Below, piece after piece: positions 51,608-60,756 of a stretch of 64,000 nucleotides of DNA. The DNA comes from Brevibacterium aurantiacum (GTDB lineage: Bacteria; Actinomycetota; Actinomycetes; Actinomycetales; Brevibacteriaceae), in contig NZ_FXZB01000001.1 of the NCBI RefSeq assembly GCF_900169065.1, positions 303,730 through 367,729 on the forward strand, in the 5' to 3' direction. A program made the position numbers and the translations under genes. Under the pieces are notes generated by a model. The model had not been told where the DNA came from. It saw only the letters and a list, made by a program, of their open reading frames with translations, and searched no databases. How positions within the stretch are numbered: the first letter of the stretch is position 1; each line of letters begins with the position of its first letter.

Positions 51608-52838
51608 TGGTCAGTCCTTGAATGATGCTGGCAGATTCTGAAGATGCAGCAGGGTCGCCGCCGAACAGGGAGCCGATCCATCCGAAGACCCCGTCGAGTT
51701 GGGCTCCGATGAGTCCGATGAGGGTCTGGCCGGCAGCGGTCGCGAACAGGGCCACACCGAGTGCGACGAGACCAGCGATGATCAGGACGCTCAGCTGCAG
51801 GCTGGAGATCCTCTGTCGATACAGCAGGGACACGCCCTTGGCGTCGATGAGCTTCGAGCCCACCCGCAGTCGCGTGATGAATGTCGAGGCCATGCCCTTG
51901 CGCCCCTTGTCGAGGAACTCCATCACGGTGTCGTGGGTGCCCACGGCCACGATCAGGTCGGCACCTTTGTCGTCGGCCAGCAGCATGGCGATGTCCTCGC
52001 TGGTGCCGGAGGCGGCGAAGGCGACGCAGTCGACGCCGAGGGAGTGAACGCGCTCGGTTCCCGGAGCGTTTCCGTCCCGGTAGGCGTGGACGACGATTTC
52101 GGCTCCGGAGGTCAGCGCGGTGTCGGAGACGGAGTCCATGTCGCCGACGATCATGTCGGGCTTGTATCCGGCCTCGATGATGGCGTCGGCCCCGCCGTCG
52201 ACTCCGACGAGGAGCGGACGGTATTCGCGGATGTAGGAGCCGAGGATCGCGAGGTCCTCTTTGTAGTGATAGCCGCGGACGACGATGAGGACGTGTCGGC
52301 CCTCGAACTTCGTGGCCACCTCGGGGACGACGAGCTCGGCCGAGAGGAGGTCGGAGTCCTTGCGGATGTATTCGATCGTGTTGTCGACGAAGTCCACGAG
52401 CACGGAGTTCATTCCGGCTTCGGCTGCGTGCATGTCCTCCGCGATCGTCTCCGAGGTCTGGACGATGCCGGTGGCGATCTCCTTCTCATCGAGGAACACG
52501 GTGTCATCGGAGATGCTGATCTGGGCGTTCTCGTCGACTAGGTCGAAGATCTCGGGCCCGGTGGCGTCGAGGAGGGGGATGCCCGCGTCGACGATGATTC
52601 CCGGTCCCAGGTTGGGGTAGCGTCCGGAGATCGATTTGTCTGCGTTGATGACGGCTGCGGGTTTGCAGGCCACGAGCGCCTCGGCGGAGATTCGGTCGAT
52701 GTCGCCGTGTTTGATGACTGCGATATCGCCTGCGCTCAGCCGTTTGGTGAGGTCTTTCGTCCGCCGGTCGAGCCTGGCGGGAGCCGGGCCTGACCTGGTC
52801 GGGACTATGTGCTTCTCCCGGGTTCTACGCGCTCTCAT
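51600..52838 (-). CDS. steA: SteA-like cytokinetic protein with thiamin-pyrophosphokinase-like fold
   Basis: A 412-residue protein. The middle part (about 170-320) resembles a thiamin pyrophosphokinase core: VGVDGGADAIIEAGYKPDMIVGDMDSVSD. A C-terminal membrane segment (about 345-370, LIIAGLVALGVALFATAAG) follows the cytosolic part. Rv1697-type homologs sit in the same place, between recN and mctB. In Corynebacterium, SteA localises to the septum and with SteB promotes peptidoglycan hydrolase-driven separation. The ATP/thiamin site may be vestigial. It starts 15 bases after recN. Confidence 0.88.
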   Translation of the reverse strand: MRARRTREKHIVPTRSGPAPARLDRRTKDLTKRLSAGDIAVIKHGDIDRISAEALVACKPAAVINADKSISGRYPNLGPGIIVDAGIPLLDATGPEIFDLVDENAQISISDDTVFLDEKEIATGIVQTSETIAEDMHAAEAGMNSVLVDFVDNTIEYIRKDSDLLSAELVVPEVATKFEGRHVLIVVRGYHYKEDLAILGSYIREYRPLLVGVDGGADAIIEAGYKPDMIVGDMDSVSDTALTSGAEIVVHAYRDGNAPGTERVHSLGVDCVAFAASGTSEDIAMLLADDKGADLIVAVGTHDTVMEFLDKGRKGMASTFITRLRVGSKLIDAKGVSLLYRQRISSLQLSVLIIAGLVALGVALFATAAGQTLIGLIGAQLDGVFGWIGSLFGGDPAASSESASIIQGLTSD

Positions 52839-52853
52839 GGTGAGCCTATTCTC

Positions 52854-54557
52854 TCATGTCAGCGCAGCTGAGCCGGTCTTGACCTGCCGGGCCGAGTCCA
52901 GCAGTTCGGCTGCATGGGCCTTTGCTGAGGAGGAGTCCTCCATGCCTGCCAGCATCCGTGAGAGTTCGATGACCCGTTCGTCCTCGCTGAGTTCTCTGAC
53001 CCCGGACATCACGGTCTCGGCGTCATCGTCCTTGACGATGGTCACGTGGGTGTCGGCCCAGGCCGCGACCTGCGGCAGGTGGGTGACGACGATGACTTGG
53101 GCGTTCTCGGCCAGCTTCGCCAGTCGTCTCCCGATCTCGATGGCGGCCTTTCCGCCGACACCGGCATCGACTTCGTCGAAGACGTAGGTGGGGATGGCCT
53201 CCCCTGCCGCGCGGACGACTTCGATGGCGAGCATCACGCGTGAGAGCTCACCGCCGCTGGCGACCTTGCCGATGTCGTCACCGGCCGAGGAGTCGTGCGG
53301 AGCGAAGGTCAGTCGCACGTCGTCACAGCCGTGGGCTGCCGGTTCTCGGTCGGTGAGTTCGAACGTCACCTGGGCCTTCGGCATCGACAGGGCTGCCAGT
53401 TCTGCGCTCACGGCGCGGGAGAACGATGCGGCGGTAGCCGTTCTGATCTCGGTCAGTCCGCGAGCCGCCTCGACCATTGCGCTGTGGGCTTCGTCGAGTT
53501 CGGCATCGAGCTGGTCGAGATCACGGTCATCGGCTTCGAGCTCTGCCAATTCCTGAGCTGAACGGGTTTCGAAGTCGAGTACCTCGGTCACGTTCTGGCC
53601 GTAGGCTGCCAAGGATCCGAGTTCGGCTCTGCGGGCCTCAGTCTCTTCCAGTGAGGTCTCCCCCAGCTCGTCGAACCCGGTGAGGTAGGAGCTGAGCTCC
53701 GCGGCGGAGTCGGACAGGCGCAGGACGGCGTCGTTGAGGGCGGCCTTGATGCGGGCCAGTTCCGGGTCCGCGGATTCGACGTCAGACAGGGCGCTGATCG
53801 CCTGGTGTACGTGGTCGACAGCAGCACCGGCGTCGTCGAGTTCGCTGCCGAGCAGGAGGTCATGGGCGCTGCCGACGGCCTGCGTGATCTCGGCGGCGGC
53901 ACCGAGTTTCGCGGCCTGCGCGGTCAGGGCTTCGTCTTCGCCTGGAACCGGGCGCACCTTGTCGATGGCCTCGAGGCAGCCGTTGAGCCACAGGATCCTC
54001 TCCCGCCTGGCAGCGGTGCTGTCCTTGATGCGGGCGACCTTGGTCTGGGTCTCGCGCCAGTTCTCAAATGCTGCGTGGTATTTCTTGGCCACTGCTTCGA
54101 GTTCGGGGCCGCCGGCTGCGTCGAGGAGCTGCCGCTGCTGGGCGGGGCCTTTGAGTCGCAGCTGTTCGGACTGTCCGTGCAGGGTGATGAGCTCGTCGGA
54201 GATCTCGGTGAGCACGGAGATGGGGACGGTGCGTCCTCCGGCGGTGGCGCGGGCTCGGCCCTTCTGGGCCACGGTGCGGGAGATGATCGCTTCATCTTCG
54301 GCGCTGCCGCCTGCCTCTTCGATGCGGGAGCGCACGGAGTCTGTGACGGAAGAGAAGATGCCTTCGACCTCGGCCTTCTCGGCTCCCTTGCGGACCACAC
54401 CGGAACCGACCTTGCGGCCCATGAGCAGGCTCAGTGCTGAGACGAACATCGTCTTGCCGGCACCGGTCTCACCGGTGACGACGGTGAAGCCGGTGGAGAG
54501 TTCGACCTCTGCTTCGGCGATCACGCCGAGGTGGGAGATCCTCAGTTCGGAAATCAT
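52854..54557 (-). CDS. recN: DNA repair protein RecN
   Basis: A 567-residue SMC-like ATPase for double-strand break repair. Walker A GETGAGKTM is at about 30, coiled-coil arms span about 155-360, the ABC signature is in KVASGGELSRVMLAIE, and Walker B is in TYVFDEVDAGVGG. The start MISELRISHLGVI is canonical. It abuts nadK with no gap and precedes steA. Confidence 0.95.
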   Translation of the reverse strand: MISELRISHLGVIAEAEVELSTGFTVVTGETGAGKTMFVSALSLLMGRKVGSGVVRKGAEKAEVEGIFSSVTDSVRSRIEEAGGSAEDEAIISRTVAQKGRARATAGGRTVPISVLTEISDELITLHGQSEQLRLKGPAQQRQLLDAAGGPELEAVAKKYHAAFENWRETQTKVARIKDSTAARRERILWLNGCLEAIDKVRPVPGEDEALTAQAAKLGAAAEITQAVGSAHDLLLGSELDDAGAAVDHVHQAISALSDVESADPELARIKAALNDAVLRLSDSAAELSSYLTGFDELGETSLEETEARRAELGSLAAYGQNVTEVLDFETRSAQELAELEADDRDLDQLDAELDEAHSAMVEAARGLTEIRTATAASFSRAVSAELAALSMPKAQVTFELTDREPAAHGCDDVRLTFAPHDSSAGDDIGKVASGGELSRVMLAIEVVRAAGEAIPTYVFDEVDAGVGGKAAIEIGRRLAKLAENAQVIVVTHLPQVAAWADTHVTIVKDDDAETVMSGVRELSEDERVIELSRMLAGMEDSSSAKAHAAELLDSARQVKTGSAALT

Positions 54558-55499
54558 CTACGCCTCCTCGATCGGTCCCCGCCAACCGGAGACGGGCAGT
54601 CGGAACTTCGCCACCAATCGATCGGTGAAGGGACCGGTGTGCAGCCGGGCCAGTTTGATCGGGGACTGTGAGCGCTTGGCTTCGATCCGTGCCCCGGCGG
54701 GCAGCTCCAGGGCTCTGCGTCCGTCGCACCACAGGACTGCTGAGAAGTCGGGGTTGCGTGGGGAGATCTCGACGCCGAGGCGGGAGTCGGGGTTGACGAC
54801 GAGTGGTTCGGTGAAGAGGGCGTGGGCTGAGATCGGGATGAGCAGCAGTGCTTCGACCTCGGGCCAGACGATGGGTCCTCCGGCGGAGAACGCGTAGGCG
54901 GTCGATCCGGTCGGCGTCGCCAGGATCACTCCGTCGCAGCCGAAGGAGGACACAGGGCGGGCGTCGACGCCGAGGACGACGTCGATCATGCGGGCCTTGG
55001 AGGTCTTTTCGATGGTGGCTTCGTTGAGGGCCCAGGCGTTGTAGATCGCCTCCCCTTCGTGCCAGACGGTGACGTCGAGGGCGAGGCGCTCCTCGACGAG
55101 GTAGTCACGTTGGGAGGCTCGGTGGACCGCCTCGGCGAGGTCCTCTCTCTCGCTTTCGGCGAGGAATCCCACGTGTCCGAGGTTGACGCCCATGAGCGGC
55201 ACACCGGACCCGTGGAAGCGTTCGGCCGCGCGCAGGATCGTGCCGTCGCCGCCTAAGACGATGACGAGTTCGCATTTGGTCTTCCAGATCGCCAGCTGGG
55301 CTGGGTCGATGACCTCGCAGCGGCTGAGCAGCTCCTGCTGCACGTCGGCGTGGGAACTGCGTTCGGCGAAGTTGAGGACCTCTTCGTCGAGGACGACTGG
55401 GGTGATTCCGTCGTCGAGGAGCGCCTTCCACACGCTCACTGCTGCCACTGCTGATTCCTCGCGTTGGGGGTGCAGCAGCACCATGATGTGTCGGCTCAC
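54558..55499 (-). CDS. nadK: NAD kinase
   Basis: A 313-residue enzyme that makes NADP from NAD and ATP or polyphosphate. It has the GGDGTILRAAERF motif (about 79-91), VNLGHVGFLAE, the GDG-like CDGVILATPTGSTAYAFSAGGP (about 190-210) and VNPDSRLGVEI. It overlaps tlyA by 4 bases and recN starts at its stop, the same order as Rv1694-1696. Confidence 0.95.
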   Translation of the reverse strand: MSRHIMVLLHPQREESAVAAVSVWKALLDDGITPVVLDEEVLNFAERSSHADVQQELLSRCEVIDPAQLAIWKTKCELVIVLGGDGTILRAAERFHGSGVPLMGVNLGHVGFLAESEREDLAEAVHRASQRDYLVEERLALDVTVWHEGEAIYNAWALNEATIEKTSKARMIDVVLGVDARPVSSFGCDGVILATPTGSTAYAFSAGGPIVWPEVEALLLIPISAHALFTEPLVVNPDSRLGVEISPRNPDFSAVLWCDGRRALELPAGARIEAKRSQSPIKLARLHTGPFTDRLVAKFRLPVSGWRGPIEEA

Positions 55500-56299
55500 G
55501 GCTCTCCTCTCATGATCTGATCCAGATGGGTTTCGATGTCCGCCTCGTTGAGCCTATCGGACTCGGTTCGTGTTTTCCCTGGTCGAACACGCAGGAAATA
55601 CTCCCGGTTTCCGCTCGGACCTGGGAGGACGGAGGGCGCGATGTCGATTACGCGAGCCTCGTGTTCGCTGATGCCGGCGAGGACGGAGTCGAGGGCGCGC
55701 CGCCGTTTGGCCGCGGTCGCCACGACCCCGTGTTTGTCGAGTGCTCCGCGGGCGAGTTCGAATTGGGGCTTGACCATGAGCAGCAGCTCACCGGTGGGTC
55801 GTGTGGCTGCCAGCAGTGGGGCCAGCAGGAGGCGCAGGGAGATGAAGGACACGTCGGCAACGACCAGGTCGACCTGAGGCACGTCCGAGTCGTCGAGCTC
55901 GCGGAGGTTGAGGCCTTCCCGGACATGGATACGCGGGTCCTCGCGGAGTCCGGCATCGAACTGGTCGTGTCCGACGTCGACGGCCCAGATCTCCGCTGCG
56001 CCGCGGTGGAGCAGGACTTGCGTGAAGCCACCGGTGGAGGCGCCCGCGTCGAGTGCGGTCAGTCCTGTGACGTCATCGATTGAGAATGATTCAAGCGCGC
56101 CGAGGAGTTTGTGGGCACTGCGTGCCACCCACGGGTCGGGTTCTGTGACGCTGAGTTCATCGGAGTCGGACACGACCTGCGAGGGCTTCGACACTGTGTG
56201 GCCGTTGACGCTGACGCGTCCGGCGGCGATCTCTCTTGCCGCACGGGAGCGTGTGGCGATCAGTTCCCGTTCGACCAGTTCGCGGTCGAGTCTGCTCAC
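55496..56299 (-). CDS. tlyA: TlyA-family rRNA 2'-O-methyltransferase
   Basis: A 267-residue protein: an S4 RNA-binding domain (about 1-60, RLDRELVERELIATRSRAAREIAAGRV) and an FtsJ/RrmJ-like methyltransferase (about 75-250) with SAM site ALDAGASTGGFTQVLL and the Lys/Asp catalytic region (DLVVADVSFISLR, LMVKPQFELAR). In mycobacteria TlyA methylates 16S C1409 and 23S C1920 and confers capreomycin sensitivity. It overlaps its neighbours by 4 bases on both sides. Confidence 0.93.
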   Translation of the reverse strand: MSRLDRELVERELIATRSRAAREIAAGRVSVNGHTVSKPSQVVSDSDELSVTEPDPWVARSAHKLLGALESFSIDDVTGLTALDAGASTGGFTQVLLHRGAAEIWAVDVGHDQFDAGLREDPRIHVREGLNLRELDDSDVPQVDLVVADVSFISLRLLLAPLLAATRPTGELLLMVKPQFELARGALDKHGVVATAAKRRRALDSVLAGISEHEARVIDIAPSVLPGPSGNREYFLRVRPGKTRTESDRLNEADIETHLDQIMRGEP

Positions 56300-56541
56300 A
56301 ATGAACTCACCTGCGAGTCGAGGTCGTCGAGGAGTGCGGAAAGCTGGTCGTGCCGTTCGGCGCTGGGTGCCTCGCCGATCTGTTCGAGGTCGCGGCGCCA
56401 GGCTTCGACCGGCACATCACCGTTGACCGAGGCCGGCGTCGGTCCTGGTGCGGGTGTCGGTCCTGGTGCGGGTGTCGGTCCGGGTGCCGGCGCTGGAGTC
56501 GGTGCGGCAGGCTGCTGTGGCTCGTGGCTCGGTTCAGTCAT
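56296..56541 (-). CDS. Small protein with a Pro-Thr-Ala repeat, Rv1693-like position
   Basis: An 81-residue protein with PAPGPTPAP-type repeats (about 12-36) and a short acidic helix-rich end (VEAWRRDLEQIGE...DQLSALLDDLDSQVSSL). It overlaps the HAD gene by 8 bases and tlyA by 4. A small unknown gene (Rv1693) sits at the same place in M. tuberculosis, which supports it being real. Function is unknown. Confidence 0.7.
   Translation of the reverse strand: MTEPSHEPQQPAAPTPAPAPGPTPAPGPTPAPGPTPASVNGDVPVEAWRRDLEQIGEAPSAERHDQLSALLDDLDSQVSSL
56438..56491. repeat. Three 18-bp repeats coding for GPTPAP units
   Basis: Units of 18 bases at 56438, 56456 and 56474 encode GPTPAP or close variants on the minus strand. 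The first two units are identical and the third differs at two bases. Confidence 0.75.
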
Positions 56542-57568
56542 GGATCCTCCGTGGCAGATTCCCTGGAGCCACGTCCTCGCCGCGGTCCATCGCCTCCCAT
56601 GCTAATCGGAGTGCGCTCTCGACCGTTGAAACACTGTCCTGGGCAGACTCGTCCACACGGAGTTCACCGTCGACGATCTGACATGCTGCCGACCCCGAAG
56701 TCTCGTCCGACGCTGGTTGCGCGCTGCCGGTGATCAGAGTCGGCAGACTCCGCAGACTGGGCAGGATGTAGGTGGGGCGCAGCTCGGAACTCGCGTGGAG
56801 TGCATCGTGGATGTCGTGGACGCCGGTGAGGACGAGTGCGGTTTCGAATCCGGCCGAGTTGCCGCCTTCGATGTCGGTGTCGAGACGATCGCCGACCATG
56901 AGAGGTCGTTGGGCTCCGCACCTGTGGGCTGCGAATTCCATCATGTGCGGAGAGGGTTTGCCGACGACGGTCGGCTGTGAGCCGGTGAGTCGCGCGAGCA
57001 TGTCGATGAACGCACCGTTTCCCGGGACTCGGCTTTTGGGCCCGACCATCGAATAGTCGGGGTTGGTTGCCCACCATTCGATGCCTGCCGTGATGGCCTC
57101 GCAGGCGGCTACGATCCGCTGATAGGAGATCTCCGGGTCGAGGCCCTGGGCGATCGCCACTGGGCCATCATCGAGGGTGCGTGTGACCCGGAGGCCCTCG
57201 GATTCCAGTGCGGTTGCCAGTCCGGTGGCGCCCACCAGGTAGATGAGTGCGCCGGTCCCGAACTTCGCAGCGAGCTTCCCCGCCAGCACCTGCGCCGAGG
57301 TGGTCACCTCGGCGGGTGTCGTGCTGATTCCCAGCGTGGAGATGTGATCGGCCACCACCTCGGCGGTGCGGGTGGCATTGTTCGTCACATAGCTGACGGG
57401 GATTGACTGATCGTGGAGGAAGTTGATGCCCTCCACGGCTCCGGAGATCGGTTCCGGACCGTGGTAGACAACGCCGTCGAGGTCGAACAGCACACAGTCG
57501 ATCGGTGCGCCCGATTGCTCAGGCGCACGGCGATCAACCGGTGCTGCTGCATTGGCGACTGGCGTCAC
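56534..57568 (-). CDS. HAD-IIA family phosphatase (glycerol-3-phosphate phosphatase-like)
   Basis: A 344-residue HAD hydrolase of the NagD type. Motif I is DCVLFDLDGVVYHG (about 24-37), motif II is SYVTNNATR, the cap has SYQRIVAACEAI, motif III is VVGKPSP and motif IV is MVGDRLDTDIEGGNSAG. Rv1692 at the same position acts on glycerol 3-phosphate in lipid recycling. The last 55 residues form an acidic non-HAD tail. It overlaps the repeat-protein stop by 4 bases. Confidence 0.88.
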   Translation of the reverse strand: MTPVANAAAPVDRRAPEQSGAPIDCVLFDLDGVVYHGPEPISGAVEGINFLHDQSIPVSYVTNNATRTAEVVADHISTLGISTTPAEVTTSAQVLAGKLAAKFGTGALIYLVGATGLATALESEGLRVTRTLDDGPVAIAQGLDPEISYQRIVAACEAITAGIEWWATNPDYSMVGPKSRVPGNGAFIDMLARLTGSQPTVVGKPSPHMMEFAAHRCGAQRPLMVGDRLDTDIEGGNSAGFETALVLTGVHDIHDALHASSELRPTYILPSLRSLPTLITGSAQPASDETSGSAACQIVDGELRVDESAQDSVSTVESALRLAWEAMDRGEDVAPGNLPRRIHD

Positions 57569-59862
57569 TGATGACCGTTCAGCCGATACGAGACGTTCGT
57601 CTCCTCTGAGCTCGCGTTGTCGGCAGGCTTGAGGCTCGTGCCCGATTCTTCGGGTTCCGCGTGAACTTCTTCGTCGGAGGTCTCGGAAGTCTCCTCATCG
57701 GAGGCGGCGCTTTCCTCGGCGTCCTCGAGCAGTTCGTCGAGTTCAGCTTCGATCTCCTCTTCGGAGACCTTGACCTTCTTCAGTTCCTTCTCTGAGACGT
57801 GCGTCTTCGACTTCGCCGGAACGTGATCGTCTCCAGCCGCGTCAGCAACGGCATCTGTAATGGCGTTGTCTGCGACGAGGCTGGCAGTAGGGGCATCGTC
57901 GGCCTCGGCATCGCCAGCGTCCTCGTCGAACTCTGTTTCGCCCGCACCCTCAGCGTCTGCGTCGTCGAAATCGACATTGTCGGCGCCTGAACCAGCCGCG
58001 GTCGAAAGTTCGGTCTCGGCATCGTCGAACTCAGCATCTTCGAGTTCTGCAGCGTCCCTGTTGTCAGCGTCGGCCATGCCAACAGCATCAGCATCGTGTG
58101 CCGAGCCGTACTCAGCCTCAGCAGGAGCATCGTCGAGTGAGGCAGGCTCGTCATCTTCGATCTCTTCGACGGTCTCGATTTCCACGCCGAGGTTGGGATC
58201 TGGCTCTTCGTCCCCGAAGAGAGTGCCCGTGGCCTTGGCAGTGCGACGCGAAAGCTCTTCGTACTTGTCGGCCATCTCGGTTTCTCCGTGCAGGCGCAGC
58301 ACTTCGGAATATGCGGCCATCAGTCGCACCAATGCACCGCTTGGCTTCTGAGTGAAGTCCTCGGCTTCGATCAGAGCGCGTGCGCCCTTGAGGTCACCGA
58401 GGTCCGACTTCGCTCCGGCTGCCACGATGACGAGTTCGGTGCGAGCATCGTTGTCGAGGTCGAGCTCTGCTGCCGACTCGAACAGTTCAAGTGCCTTCTG
58501 TGGCTTCTCACGGCCACGTTCGGCATCGGCGATGAGCGCGATGTTGTCGTCCGAACCAGAGATACGACGGTGAGTGCGCAGTTCGCGCACCGCCTCGTCG
58601 TACTTCTCCACGTGGTAGGCGGCAATGCCGAGGGCTTCTCGGACGAGACCGACGCGACCCGCGCGGGCCATGGCTGCCTTTGCGTGTTCGTAGGCGCGTT
58701 CCGGATCGACGTCCAGGAATCCTCCGGCGGAGACGAGGTGCTTGGCAACTGCCGCAGCATTCTCCTTGTCGAGGGAACGCAGCTGGCCCAACAGCTCCTT
58801 GTCGAGCTCCTTGCCGGTGACCTCTTCGGGGATCGGCGGCTCTTGGATCCGCGGACGACGGGCACGCTGCTCGCGTGCGTATTCGCCGGTTTCGGTTGAC
58901 CGAACGGCCCTACGGTCGTTGTTGTTGCGACCGAATCCACCGCGATCACTACCGCCGCCTTCACGACGTCGGTCTCCTCCGCGGTCATTACGGCGATCGC
59001 CCTGGTATCCCCCACGACGATCGTCCCGACGGTCACCGCTGAAGCTGCGACGCTCACCATCATTGGAGCGATTGCCCTGGTAGCCCCCACGGCGTTCACC
59101 GTCATTGGAGCGATTGCCCTGGTAACCACCGCGACGTTCACCATCGTTGGAACGGTTACCCTGGTAACCACTGCGACGTTCACCATCGTTGGAACGATTG
59201 CCTTGGTATCCGCCACGGCGTTCACCGTCATTGGAGCGATTGCCCTGGTAACCACCGCGACGTTCACCATCGTTGGAACGATTGCCCTGGTATCCGCCAC
59301 GGCGCTCACCATCGTTGGAGCGATTGCCCTGGTATCCACCTCGGCGATCATCTCGACGGTCGCCACCGAAGCTACGACGCTCACCATCGTTAGAGCGATT
59401 GCCTTGGTATCCGCCACGGCGTTCACCATCGTTCGAACGGTTACCTTGGTAACCCCCACGGCGTTCACCGTCATTGGAGCGATTCCCCTGGTAACCGCCA
59501 CGACGCTCACCGTCGTTCGAACGGTTGCCCTGGTAGCCCCCACGACGCTCACCGTCATTGCGACGGTCGCCACCGAAGCTGCGGCGCTCACCGTCGTTAC
59601 TGCGATTGCCCTGGTAACCCCCACGGCGCTCACCGTCGTTACTGCGATTGCCCTGGTAACCACCACGACGTTCACCGTCGTTCGAACGGTTACCTTGGTA
59701 GCCGCCTCGGCGGTCGTCGCGACGATCGGAGTTACGTGACCCGCGCTCGTCCCGGGACTGGTGAGAGTCCTGTCGACGATTGTGATTGCTGTCGCGATCT
59801 GAGCGGCGCCCGCCGTCCGAACGGCGGTTGTGCTGGCTGTCTCGCGAATCCCCTGGGGCCAC
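57565..59862 (-). CDS. Charge-segregated repeat protein: Arg/Gly repeat domain, TPR-like core, acidic tail
   Basis: A 765-residue protein from GTG 59862 with GGGAGA upstream. Residues 1-51 are basic and disordered. Residues 52-282 hold 14 copies of RGGYQGNRSNDGER (one reads RSGYQ) in blocks of 3, 4 and 7, separated by RSFGGDRR-type spacers. A second basic segment follows (about 283-320). The middle (about 345-575) is helical and TPR-like: KELLGQLRSLDKENAAAVAK, AREALGIAAYHVEKYDEAVREL and later repeats. The last 170 residues are strongly acidic. The core resembles Rv1691, which also sits beside the HAD gene. RGG/Tyr repeats bind RNA and drive condensation in other proteins, so RNA or ribosome association is plausible but unproven. 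Confidence 0.85.
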   Translation of the reverse strand: MAPGDSRDSQHNRRSDGGRRSDRDSNHNRRQDSHQSRDERGSRNSDRRDDRRGGYQGNRSNDGERRGGYQGNRSNDGERRGGYQGNRSNDGERRSFGGDRRNDGERRGGYQGNRSNDGERRGGYQGNRSNDGERRGGYQGNRSNDGERRGGYQGNRSNDGERRSFGGDRRDDRRGGYQGNRSNDGERRGGYQGNRSNDGERRGGYQGNRSNDGERRGGYQGNRSNDGERRSGYQGNRSNDGERRGGYQGNRSNDGERRGGYQGNRSNDGERRSFSGDRRDDRRGGYQGDRRNDRGGDRRREGGGSDRGGFGRNNNDRRAVRSTETGEYAREQRARRPRIQEPPIPEEVTGKELDKELLGQLRSLDKENAAAVAKHLVSAGGFLDVDPERAYEHAKAAMARAGRVGLVREALGIAAYHVEKYDEAVRELRTHRRISGSDDNIALIADAERGREKPQKALELFESAAELDLDNDARTELVIVAAGAKSDLGDLKGARALIEAEDFTQKPSGALVRLMAAYSEVLRLHGETEMADKYEELSRRTAKATGTLFGDEEPDPNLGVEIETVEEIEDDEPASLDDAPAEAEYGSAHDADAVGMADADNRDAAELEDAEFDDAETELSTAAGSGADNVDFDDADAEGAGETEFDEDAGDAEADDAPTASLVADNAITDAVADAAGDDHVPAKSKTHVSEKELKKVKVSEEEIEAELDELLEDAEESAASDEETSETSDEEVHAEPEESGTSLKPADNASSEETNVSYRLNGHQ
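59050..59709. repeat. 42-bp tandem repeat array coding for RGGYQGNRSNDGER
   Basis: Fourteen 42-base units lie in three blocks (3, 4 and 7 in reading order from 59709 down), split by 33-39 base variant units. Protein sequence is nearly identical between copies, but codons vary at third positions, so selection rather than recent copying keeps the protein sequence. Confidence 0.9.
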
Positions 59863-60756
59863 GATTCTCCCTATAAAGTCTTTTCAATGATTCCGCACCA
59901 TTCTAGTCCACTCGAAACGGGTAAGTCCTGTGCGTGGGAACACGTATTTATGGTGAACGAAGAGCAGCAGCGACTGCGGTAAATTCTCTTTCACCACCGG
60001 CGGACAGGTTAAGACCGAACAACTAGAGGGTCTGCCGGAACCTCATTCGGCCACGTGGCCACTCGGCGAATGGTTAGCAGGAACACTCGCCTATTAGAAA
60101 TCCAGCTCCGGCAAAAGTTCAGGAGCTCGTTCAAGTGCTCTGTTAGAATCATGGCGAACCGTCCCGCCAGCATTGGTCTGCGGAGACGTACGGTCATCTC
60201 ATCGCGGTCAGTAGGGGATTCATGAAGCCTGGTGTGGAAGATTCGAGCATGATGATCAGCTCCTCGTGCGCGCCCACATCAATAGCTTCATCAACACGCG
60301 AAACTACATCCGAAATTACACCTCATCTGCACTCACACGCCATTGCCGGTCGTCGCTTTAGTCGTCGCAGTGGGATTTCCTGCCCATTCAAATGCGCTAT
60401 CGCCATCCCGTCAATTGTGCTCATTGTCACCGCGGACTCCGAGTCAGGTCCGAAGATGCTGGCTCGGTATAACCCGGATGGTGCCGGCAGTTCCCTGCCC
60501 ACCTATGCGGACGCAGATATCGGCATCCACTACCGTTCACACCCGCATATGCGCACCGTGACGCCTTCATTTTGTGATCCGATTCATTCGATTAAGCGTC
60601 GGATGCCCCTGTTCGCATATCGTGGCCTTCAGAAGCGGCACTACCAGCGGAAAGAGGAGCCATGCCCTCAACTTTGACTCCCCCGCCCACAGTGGTGCAA
60701 CGGAGAACCTCAAACTCAATCTCAGCAATTTTCACCATCAAGGAATAGGAGACATC
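59863..60756. other. 894-base spacer without a convincing gene
   Basis: The spacer lies between the repeat-protein start (minus) and betB (plus). It must hold both promoters. GGCCACGTGGCC (60049-60060) is a perfect 12-base palindrome. TAGAAT (60144-60149) resembles a -10. The stretch 60220-60600 is less GC-rich and open in several frames, none of which resembles a known family. A decayed gene is possible. I see no BetI-type regulator here. Confidence 0.5.

Noticed and set aside
59050..59709. Regular array considered as a CRISPR
   Set aside because: Repeats are contiguous 42-base codon units in frame inside a coding gene, with no unique spacers and no cas genes nearby.
59203..59739. Plus-strand Val/Thr/Ala-rich open frame
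   Set aside because: It is the antisense reading of the 42-bp repeat array; its regularity comes only from the repeats.
60222..60677. 151-codon plus-strand open frame in the betB leader
   Set aside because: No recognisable motif, no good ribosome site and amino acid composition unlike real proteins here; kept only as part of the spacer description.
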